Assembly: GCF_000971395.1 (NCBI RefSeq)
Contig: NZ_BBME01000015.1
Coordinates: 62,001 to 126,000, forward strand
DNA from: Demequina iriomotensis
GTDB lineage: Bacteria; Actinomycetota; Actinomycetes; Actinomycetales; Demequinaceae
Reading direction: 5' to 3'
DNA: 64,000 bases
Under the pieces are notes generated by a model. It did not search any database and was not told the DNA's origin. It saw only the letters and a list, made by a program, of their open reading frames with translations. The position numbers and the translations under genes are program-made. Within the stretch, counting starts at the first letter, position 1, and each line of letters begins with the position of its first letter. Shown here piece after piece: positions 57,658-64,000 of the stretch.

Positions 57658-59121
57658 CTAATACGCCCCTGAGCTCCCCAGCACTGCTGCGATGGTCCGC
57701 ATGATGATGACCGCGTCGCCGCCGATGCTCCAGTTCTCGGCGTAGTACGCGTCGAGGCGGATGGACTCGGCGGGCGTCAGCGATGACCGCCCGGAGACCT
57801 GCCACAGGCCCGTCATCCCGGGCTTGACCAGCAGGCGCCGACGCGCAAGGTCGCCGTAGTGCGCCACCTCGGCGGCGACCTGCGGCCGAGGCCCCACCAT
57901 GGACATATCACCCTTGAGGACATTGATGAGCTGCGGGAGCTCGTCGATCGAGTAGCGGCGCATGAACCGTCCGAGCGGCGTGATGCGCGGGTCGTCCTCA
58001 TTCTTGTAGAAGGGCGTGAGCTCGCCGCCCATGACGTCGGCCGCCTGGCGCTCGGCGTCGGCAACCATCGAGCGGAACTTGTACATGCCGAAAGGGCTGC
58101 CGTCCTTGCCGATGCGCTGCTGGATGAAGAAGACGGGACCGGGGCTGGTGAGCTTGATCGCCGCGGCCACGGCGAGCATCGGCACCGCGATGAAGGCGAG
58201 CATCAACGCTGCGGAGACCCGGTCGTAGATCTCCTTGGCGATGTACTTCGCGCCGTGGAACTGGGCTGTATCCACGTGGAGGAGGGGAAGGCCCTCAACC
58301 GGGCTCATGAGCACCCGCGGCCCCGCCACGTCCACCATCGCCGGGGCGACGATCAGACCGATCCCCGTGTCCTCGAGCTGCCAGCCGATGCGGCGTGCAT
58401 CCCCCAGCGAGACCTCGTCAGTTCCCGACATGAGCACGAACTCCGCGTTCGCGCGCTTCGCGATCTCGACCGCCTCGGAGACCGCGCCGAGCACGGGGAC
58501 CCCTTCCAGGTCGCGGAGCGCCGGATCGGTGCCCTCGGGCACGCAGGCGCCGATCACGGCGTAGCCCGCGCGCGGCTTGTGCGTGAGGCGCGCGATCATC
58601 TGCTCGGACGTGCGCACAGGTCCGACCACCAGCACCTGCGCGCGCAGCCTGCCCATATCGCGCTGCGCGTGGATCCAGTTGCGCCAGGCGAGCCGGTAGA
58701 CCAGCAGGATGAGCGTGCCGAGCGGCAGCGCGAAGATGAGGTAGCCGCGGCTCAGGTCCCACTGCGTGAGGAAGCCGACGATGGCGACGACGGCGAAGGT
58801 CCACCACCCGGCGGCGACCACCCGCTGGAACTCCTGGGGCCCATGCCCCAGCACGCGCGGCTCGCGCGACTTGGTCGCGCCAAGCGCGATCACCCACATC
58901 GTTGCGATCACGGCGCTCACCACGCCGTACGCCGGGGCGGACGGGCCGGCGACCCGGTAGAGGGGATCCCAGCCGAAGCGCGCTGCATGGGCACCCACCA
59001 TGACGAGCGCCACCACGAAGACGTCGGAGACGAACAGCCGCCGCTGATACTTGCCCGCCCAGCCCTGACCGCCGTACATGCGTTCGGCGGCGGAGATCCG
59101 GTGCTGCGCTCCCGCGGTCAC
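57658..59121 (-). CDS. Polyprenyl-phosphate sugar-1-phosphate transferase (WbaP/WcaJ family)
   Basis: 487 aa. Initiates repeat-unit assembly by moving sugar-1-phosphate to undecaprenyl phosphate. Four N-terminal helices, a central CoA-binding-like domain (VLVVGPVRTSEQMIARL), a fifth helix and the catalytic domain with MYKFRSMVADAE, RYSIDELPQLINVLKGDMS, VGPRPQ and KPGMTGLWQVSGRS. A promoter TTGGCA-16 bp-TATGGT ends 7 nt before the GTG at 59121, so a leaderless start was chosen. An ATG at 59133 would lie inside the -10. Divergent from the second Wzz/kinase gene. Confidence 0.93.
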   Translation of the reverse strand: MTAGAQHRISAAERMYGGQGWAGKYQRRLFVSDVFVVALVMVGAHAARFGWDPLYRVAGPSAPAYGVVSAVIATMWVIALGATKSREPRVLGHGPQEFQRVVAAGWWTFAVVAIVGFLTQWDLSRGYLIFALPLGTLILLVYRLAWRNWIHAQRDMGRLRAQVLVVGPVRTSEQMIARLTHKPRAGYAVIGACVPEGTDPALRDLEGVPVLGAVSEAVEIAKRANAEFVLMSGTDEVSLGDARRIGWQLEDTGIGLIVAPAMVDVAGPRVLMSPVEGLPLLHVDTAQFHGAKYIAKEIYDRVSAALMLAFIAVPMLAVAAAIKLTSPGPVFFIQQRIGKDGSPFGMYKFRSMVADAERQAADVMGGELTPFYKNEDDPRITPLGRFMRRYSIDELPQLINVLKGDMSMVGPRPQVAAEVAHYGDLARRRLLVKPGMTGLWQVSGRSSLTPAESIRLDAYYAENWSIGGDAVIIMRTIAAVLGSSGAY

Positions 59122-59240
59122 GAAACCCACCATACCTGGACAAATCAATATGCCAACCAGTTCGGCGAGGCCCCTCCCGCATCGGCCGCGTCCGTGTGAC
59201 AATTGCGGCAAATGCCATCTTCGGCCCTCGGGAGGCACGA

Positions 59241-60626
59241 GTGGAGCTGGGCGACTACATCCGCATCTTGCGCAAGAACTGGGTGGTCATCGTCGCTCTG
59301 ACGGCGCTCGGCGGTCTGGTGGGCCTGAGCTACGGGATGCTTGCGACGCCCACGTACGGCGCCTCCGCGACGGTATTCGTCTCCACCGCGGACTCGGAGA
59401 GCGTAGGCGAACTTGCTCAGGGCAACTCCTTCACCCAACAGCGCGTGAAGACCTATGCAGACCTGGTGAAGACGTCGGCCGTGCTGCAGCCGGTGCTCTC
59501 GGAGCTCGCGCTCAGCTGGCCCGTCGCGCGTGCGCGTCTCCAGGTGAGCGCCACGGCACCGTTGGACACCACGGTCATCGACGTGACGGCGCACGATGCG
59601 GATCCGGTGTTCGCGGCCTCGCTCGCGACCGCGACGGCGAACCAGCTCATCGCGACGGTGCAGGAGATCGAGACCACGAACATCGAGGCCGGCTCGCCCG
59701 TGCGGCTCACCGTGGTGCAGGAGGCCGAGGTCCCGCAGCACCCCGAGAGCCCGAAGAAGTCGCTCAACGTCGCCCTAGGCCTCGTCGTGGGCGCCGCGCT
59801 CGGCGTGGGGATTGCGCTCATCCGCGCTGCGCTCGACACCCGCGTGCGCAATGAGCGCGACCTCGAGCGCATCACAGATGCGCCCGTGCTCGGAGGGATC
59901 GCCTACGACCCGCATGCACGCCAGCGCCCGCTCATCGTCCACGAGGACGCGCTCAGCATCCGCGCCGAGTCCTTCCGGACGCTGCGCACCAACCTCCAGT
60001 TCCTCGACGCCGACCGTCCCGAGAAGAGGTTCGTGCTCACCTCGTCGGTGCCCTCCGAGGGCAAGTCCACCACCGCCGCGAACCTCGCGATCACGCTCGC
60101 CGATGCGGGGGCGCGGGTGCTGCTGGTCGGCGCCGACCTGCGCCGCCCCAAGATCGCGAGCTACATGGGCATCGAGGACGCCGTCGGACTCACGGACGTG
60201 CTCATCGGCCGCGTCGATCTGACCTCGGCGGTACAGCGATGGGGCCACTCGGAGCTCTACCTGCTGCCCGCCGGATCCATCCCGCCCAACCCGTCGGAGC
60301 TGCTCGGCAGCTCGCTGATGGAGCGGCTGGTCGACCGCCTCGATGCGGATTACGACTACGTGCTCTACGACGCGCCACCGTTGCTGCCCGTCACAGACGC
60401 CGCGGTACTCGCTCGACTGGTCGGTTCGACCGTGCTCGTGGTCGCGTCGGGGAAGACGCACTCGCACCAGGTCGACAGTGCGATCGCGTCCCTCGAGACC
60501 GTGGGTGCGCCGCTGTCGGGGCTCGTCCTCACGATGCTCGCCACCAAAGGCCCGGATGCGTACGGCTACGGGCGCTACGGGTACCGCTACGACAGCAACG
60601 AGCGCAGCGAGCGGGCGCGGCGGTAG
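59241..60626 (+). CDS. Polysaccharide co-polymerase / BY-kinase fusion (Wzz-Wzc type) 2
   Basis: 461 aa. Helix 1 (about 15-35), external coiled part, helix 2 (about 174-194) and a cytoplasmic kinase. Walker A is VPSEGKSTTAANLA. Walker B is YVLYDAPPLLPV. The Walker A' segment reads VLLVGADLRRP: the first Asp of the usual D-x-D is Gly. The C-terminal Tyr cluster is YGYGRYGYRY. GTG at 59241 follows GGGAGG. It is paralogous to the protein at 42389, which keeps the Asp. It lies beside the initiating sugar transferase, so it is the locus-specific copy. Confidence 0.9.
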   Translation: MELGDYIRILRKNWVVIVALTALGGLVGLSYGMLATPTYGASATVFVSTADSESVGELAQGNSFTQQRVKTYADLVKTSAVLQPVLSELALSWPVARARLQVSATAPLDTTVIDVTAHDADPVFAASLATATANQLIATVQEIETTNIEAGSPVRLTVVQEAEVPQHPESPKKSLNVALGLVVGAALGVGIALIRAALDTRVRNERDLERITDAPVLGGIAYDPHARQRPLIVHEDALSIRAESFRTLRTNLQFLDADRPEKRFVLTSSVPSEGKSTTAANLAITLADAGARVLLVGADLRRPKIASYMGIEDAVGLTDVLIGRVDLTSAVQRWGHSELYLLPAGSIPPNPSELLGSSLMERLVDRLDADYDYVLYDAPPLLPVTDAAVLARLVGSTVLVVASGKTHSHQVDSAIASLETVGAPLSGLVLTMLATKGPDAYGYGRYGYRYDSNERSERARR

Positions 60627-60680
60627 CCCGGGAGGCGAGCTACGGTTCGCCGAACCGCACGCAACTCACCCCCTCACGCA

Positions 60681-60718
60681 CGTAGGGCCCCGCTCGCCTC
60701 AGCGAGCGGGGCCCTACG
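60681..60718. terminator. Bidirectional terminator between the Wzz/kinase and cell-wall protein genes
   Basis: Perfect 17-bp stem CGTAGGGCCCCGCTCGC with a 4-nt CTCA loop, placed between convergent stops at 60626 and 60728. This is the strongest hairpin in the window. Confidence 0.9.
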
Positions 60719-60727
60719 AACTGGAGA

Positions 60728-61252
60728 TCAGGAGTGGTTCGCCCGGCGGCGAGCCGCGATGTAGACCGTCGCGGCGCCGGCGACCAGCAGGACGCCCGCG
60801 CCGATCGCGAGGCCCTCGTTCTCGAAGCCGGTGCCGGAGAGTCCGCCACCGCCCGCGCCTGCGACGCCGGTGGTCGTGCCGCCCGTGTCTTCGGCGACCA
60901 CCTCGACGGACGCGGTGTCGATCGCCTCGCCGTCGACGATGCCCGTGATGCCGATGGTGCCGACGATGCTGGGGGCGGTGACAGTGAAGTCCGCGGTCCC
61001 GTCCAGCGCGACCTCTGCAGACGTCACGGTGCCGGCGATCGTCGCGTCGTCACCGGAGAAGACCGTCTGGAGCTGCGCGTAGTCACCGGTCGACGTGATG
61101 GTGCACGTGAAGGTCTGATCGACGGGGATCTGGGTGACGCTGCAGGTAAGGCTGCCTTCGGGAGCCGGATAGGTCTCAGCCGATGCGGCGACGGCCGGAG
61201 CCAGCGCGATCGCGGTGCCCAGTGCGGCTGTGGCGACAGTACGCACGATCAT
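60728..61252 (-). CDS. Secreted protein with LPxTG-like sorting signal
   Basis: 174 aa. Signal peptide MIVRTVATAALGTAIALAP with cleavage near AASA. A beta-rich extracellular part carries two Cys (SLTCSVTQIPVDQTFTCTI), plausibly a disulfide in an Ig-like fold. The C-terminus has a Gly-rich stretch, LSGTGF, a hydrophobic helix and RRR, a sorting-signal layout with a noncanonical L-x-x-T-G. TGGAGGT lies 6 nt before the ATG at 61252. No sortase is in the window. Function unknown. Confidence 0.72.
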   Translation of the reverse strand: MIVRTVATAALGTAIALAPAVAASAETYPAPEGSLTCSVTQIPVDQTFTCTITSTGDYAQLQTVFSGDDATIAGTVTSAEVALDGTADFTVTAPSIVGTIGITGIVDGEAIDTASVEVVAEDTGGTTTGVAGAGGGGLSGTGFENEGLAIGAGVLLVAGAATVYIAARRRANHS

Positions 61253-61305
61253 TGTTACCTCCAAGGTTGCGGCGCAAAACACACGCGTTGGCGGACGTGG
61301 CCACT

Positions 61306-63078
61306 TTAACATTTGTCCGAATTGCCGTCTTTGGCAGCCGTGTAAACATTGGGTTTCGGGCCGGGAGTCGCCTCGAACAATGGTCTTAGCAGGCCTGTCG
61401 CTGTGGTGTCAATGTCGAAATCGAGCGTGGTGGATTCCCCCGGGCCGATATTCAGCCACATTTCGACGACGCTTCGACCGTCGTGGACTTCGGGGTTCAT
61501 CGCTGCGGCCTCGCCGTCGTGGCGCACCGCCGCCACGAAAGTTCCCGCAGCCGGGTAGAGCAGCACGTTCGCGGCGAACCGGCCAGCGGGCACCGTGATC
61601 TCGGTGCCCTTGACCCAGGACGGCAGCGCGTCGACGTCGCCGTCGAAGGTGTGGGTGAAGGTGACCTCGACGGTCTGGCCCGCCAGGGAGCCGTCTGTGC
61701 ACAGGTGGTCGGTCACCGTGGTGTCGGTGTCGATGTACCACGCGATCTTTGCGCCGGAGCCGTCGTTGACGAAGAGGCCGAGCGCATCGTCCTGCTCGAG
61801 GAAGGCACCGGCGATGCCGGTGTCGGCGAGCTTCCGCTGCTCGTCCGCGTCGGCGGACCACACGAGCAGGCGCCCGGCCTCGATGGCGCGCTCGACCCCG
61901 CCGAGCGCCGTCGCCTTGCCGGACGCGACGGCGTCGAACAGCGCCGCGGACGCATCGGCGAAGAAGGCGTCCTGGTCCTTGGGGTCCGGGTACTTGAGGT
62001 ACGTCTCGTTGAGGAGCACGCGCGCGGCGTTGCCCGATCGCAGCGTGAAGTCGCCCACCTCGATGGGAGGGGCACCGTCGAGCATCCAGCCCAGCGCGAC
62101 CGGATCGACGGAGACGACGCCGTCGACGGGATCCCGACCGTCGGCCTGCCAGAAGCGCGTCAGCATCTGGGCCGCACGCGGGTACTCGGGCGTGAAGGTG
62201 ACGTCCTGGGGGTAGACCTGCATGCGGTCGGTGAAGATGCGCTGCTCGTCCGCGGTGAGGCCGCCGACGCCGTCGCGGTCGACCAGGTTCGAGGCGGCGA
62301 CGTACTCCCCCAGGTCCATGCGGCCTTCGTCGACCTTGAGCTCAAGGATCGCGCCGGGTATGCCGCCGATCGCGCGGGGCTCGGCGTTGTTCTGCACCAT
62401 GACTAGATAAGTGCGCGCGCCCTCGCCGCCGAGCATGGGTGGAAGGAGCTCGGCCGCGACGCGACCACCGTGCACTAGGTCGCCCACCTCGCGCAGCTGG
62501 TCGCGGAGGTCGATGATGCGCTCGGAGATGAGCTGGTCCGTGCGGGAGAGGTCGAGGGCGGCCAGCGCGTCTATCTGCGCCGCGAGAGCGTCGTCGGCCT
62601 GGGTCATTGGCGCCTGGGCTGCCGCGAAGATGTCCGGGTCGATGCGCCCGTTCTCGAAGCCGGGTACCTCGAGGGCGTCGATCACGGCCTGGTCGGAGAG
62701 CGGATCAAGGACATCGTCGGCGAGGACGGTCGCAGCCTCGCCCACGGCGACGACGGGGATCGCCTGGTTCTTGACCCAGGGCAGGTGCGTCGCGATCCAC
62801 CAGTGCGGGCCGTCCGTAGCCGCGGCCAGTGTGGCCGCGGACCGCTGCAGTGCCTCGACCTCGGCGCTGAGTGTGGCGGCGTCGCGTTCCTTGAGCGCTG
62901 CCTGGGCCGCCGATGCTTGCTGCTTGACGTCGCGCGCGGCGCCAGCGAGCTGGAGCGCGTCCCACGCGAGGGCACCAGCCCAGGCGATGATCGCGATAGC
63001 TAGTGCCGTGACTGCCCAGGGCCAGATGCGGCGGCGGTCGCGCGGCGCACCATCCTCATCGTCATCGGGGTCAGCCAC
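61306..63078 (-). CDS. DUF4012 membrane protein of polysaccharide loci
   Basis: 590 aa. An acidic/basic cytoplasmic N-terminus, one membrane helix (about 18-40), then a large extracytoplasmic region. VMVQNNAEPRAIGGIPGAIL, DVTFTPEYPRAAQMLTRFW and DGVVSVDPVALGWMLD are DUF4012 signatures. The family is common in actinobacterial and Gram-positive capsule clusters and is related in layout to LytR-type wall-attachment proteins, but its reaction is not established. GTG start at 63078. Confidence 0.88.
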   Translation of the reverse strand: MADPDDDEDGAPRDRRRIWPWAVTALAIAIIAWAGALAWDALQLAGAARDVKQQASAAQAALKERDAATLSAEVEALQRSAATLAAATDGPHWWIATHLPWVKNQAIPVVAVGEAATVLADDVLDPLSDQAVIDALEVPGFENGRIDPDIFAAAQAPMTQADDALAAQIDALAALDLSRTDQLISERIIDLRDQLREVGDLVHGGRVAAELLPPMLGGEGARTYLVMVQNNAEPRAIGGIPGAILELKVDEGRMDLGEYVAASNLVDRDGVGGLTADEQRIFTDRMQVYPQDVTFTPEYPRAAQMLTRFWQADGRDPVDGVVSVDPVALGWMLDGAPPIEVGDFTLRSGNAARVLLNETYLKYPDPKDQDAFFADASAALFDAVASGKATALGGVERAIEAGRLLVWSADADEQRKLADTGIAGAFLEQDDALGLFVNDGSGAKIAWYIDTDTTVTDHLCTDGSLAGQTVEVTFTHTFDGDVDALPSWVKGTEITVPAGRFAANVLLYPAAGTFVAAVRHDGEAAAMNPEVHDGRSVVEMWLNIGPGESTTLDFDIDTTATGLLRPLFEATPGPKPNVYTAAKDGNSDKC

Positions 63079-63180
63079 GCCCGACCGTGCTTCCGCGTGG
63101 ACATGGTGTAATCGCGATCATGGCGCTCACGCTAGCCTGCCGGCGTTGGGATCACACGGCCTATGCCGCAAGGGTGGTCT

Positions 63181-63220
63181 GCAGCGGCGCGATAGCGACG
63201 TGACACGTGTCAGCCGCTGC
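63181..63220. repeat. Nested palindrome in the gap before the DUF4012 gene
   Basis: The perfect palindrome TGACACGTGTCA (63201-63212) is enclosed by GCAGCGGC (63181-63188) and GCCGCTGC (63213-63220). It lies in the 249-bp gap between two minus-strand genes and could be a regulator site or the terminator of the sulfotransferase gene. Confidence 0.7.
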
Positions 63221-63327
63221 CGCGATCATCCCCCGCACCCGCGGCATCGACTTGCGAACTACCCTGTCTCCGCATGGCATCGTCCAAAAACGCGCTCCGC
63301 ACATCGGTATCCTCCGCGATCTACGGA

Positions 63328-64000
63328 TTACGGGTTGAGTTGAGCGATAGTCGGGAAGACGTTGTGATCGTCGATATCGTATCCGCGCGCTCGGATACCT
63401 GCTGCGAACTCTCGGGCGAGCACCCGATGATTGCGGGGGCCGAATACCGGAGCCACGAAGGTCTCGAGGAGCCGCGGAATGAAGCTGAGACGCCGTTGAA
63501 TGGGGTTCAGCGGCTCGAAGCGTCCCACAGCCCTTGGACCCTTCCCGATCGTATCCCAGTAGTCGAAATACTTTCGAGACTCGTCGCGCACCTCGATTTC
63601 GCTGTGAGTTCGGGGCGCGAGCCCACAGAAATCGTCCAACGACCTTATGACGCGCTCGGGTTCGGCAACAAGCTCCTCGTGGGAGACAACGAACACCTTG
63701 TGCAAGTAGGGACGATCGATCTCGAACGACTTGTGCACGCGGTCCCAGTGCGCAACTGCTCGGTGAAAGTTCAAGCCTATCTGCATCGCCCGCGGCGCCC
63801 ACTTTCGCACGGCCAAGCCCTGAGCGATCGGATTCCTCATAACTACAACGAAGCGCGCGTCGGGGAAGATCTCTTGAAGAAACCGAGTCTTCATGATGTT
63901 GCTGGGCGTCTTCTCGACGAGCACCGATGCACCAGACACCGACCAATAGGGCGCCCATGCGGCGGTGAGCCGCTCACGTCCATCCGGGATCCGTCGCGCG
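63328..64000 (-). CDS. Sulfotransferase-fold protein, 5' end beyond the window
   Basis: 224 visible residues; the frame is open through the right edge. AAWAPYWSVSGASVLVEKTP, FPDARFVVVMRNPIAQGLAV and a C-terminal ARGYDIDD match the 3'-phosphate half of sulfotransferases. The N-terminal PAPS loop lies outside. A GTG at 63939 could be mistaken for the start, but family-like residues continue upstream. Base composition is clearly lower in GC than in neighbours (about half AT around 63540-63600), which suggests recent acquisition. Confidence 0.85.
   Translation of the reverse strand, partial: ARRIPDGRERLTAAWAPYWSVSGASVLVEKTPSNIMKTRFLQEIFPDARFVVVMRNPIAQGLAVRKWAPRAMQIGLNFHRAVAHWDRVHKSFEIDRPYLHKVFVVSHEELVAEPERVIRSLDDFCGLAPRTHSEIEVRDESRKYFDYWDTIGKGPRAVGRFEPLNPIQRRLSFIPRLLETFVAPVFGPRNHRVLAREFAAGIRARGYDIDDHNVFPTIAQLNP

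Overview
The window is high-GC DNA (roughly 70% by eye, GC-rich third codon positions) with GTG and leaderless starts, ATGA/GTGA stop-start overlaps, Lsr2, a SenX3-RegX3 pair, a FolB-FolK fusion and PHO boxes built from 11-nt repeats. This points to an actinobacterium, most likely of the order Micrococcales (Cellulomonas- or Demequina-like). The genus cannot be fixed from sequence alone. No tRNA, rRNA, CRISPR array, transposase or integrase was recognised.

Layout. (1) 1-6.3 kb: phosphate response (pstS, regX3-senX3, phoU with two PHO boxes), gpmA, a lactonase-fold propeller protein and lsr2. (2) 6.6-28.3 kb: mostly minus-strand housekeeping genes: lysS, nadC, nadB, panD, panC, a Rossmann/DUF2520 protein, two PH-domain membrane proteins, DUF3180, folBK, folP, folE, ftsH, hpt, tilS, dacB, and divergent ppa. 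Two likely insertions interrupt this backbone: a persulfide-stress module (CstR-like repressor plus CoA-disulfide reductase-rhodanese, each behind an ATACCCC-GGGGTAT operator) between nadB and nadC, and an AbiEi/DUF559 gene between hpt and ftsH. (3) 28.5-37.8 kb: a RipA-like NlpC/P60 hydrolase with GTCAC direct repeats at its start, two acyltransferase-3 proteins, a sulfotransferase, and a methionine locus with two metX paralogues and metY. metY is preceded by a leaderless seven-codon reading frame (MLRRMCR) and a foldable leader. (4) 37.8-45.3 kb: five tandem small Tat-exported proteins directly downstream of a co-oriented cluster: nucleotidyltransferase, PqqD-like protein, Wzz/tyrosine-kinase fusion, a pseudo-phosphatase/HPr-kinase-like fusion and a second PqqD-like protein. 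(5) 45.4-64 kb: an exopolysaccharide locus with four GT4 glycosyltransferases, a Wzy-like polymerase, a Wzx-like flippase, a polyprenyl-phosphate sugar transferase, a second Wzz/kinase, an OafA-type acyltransferase, DUF4012 and three sulfotransferases. The product is plausibly a sulfated, acylated polysaccharide.

Three signals cut across the genes. The 10-mer GGACGATGCG occurs at least 37 times on both strands, in genes and between them, and is sparser in the polysaccharide locus. Six 95-bp inverted-repeat elements sit just beyond the stop codons of minus-strand genes. The HPr-kinase/PqqD/nucleotidyltransferase cluster, with its catalytically dead phosphatase domain and the adjoining five Tat proteins, is the best candidate for an undescribed system.
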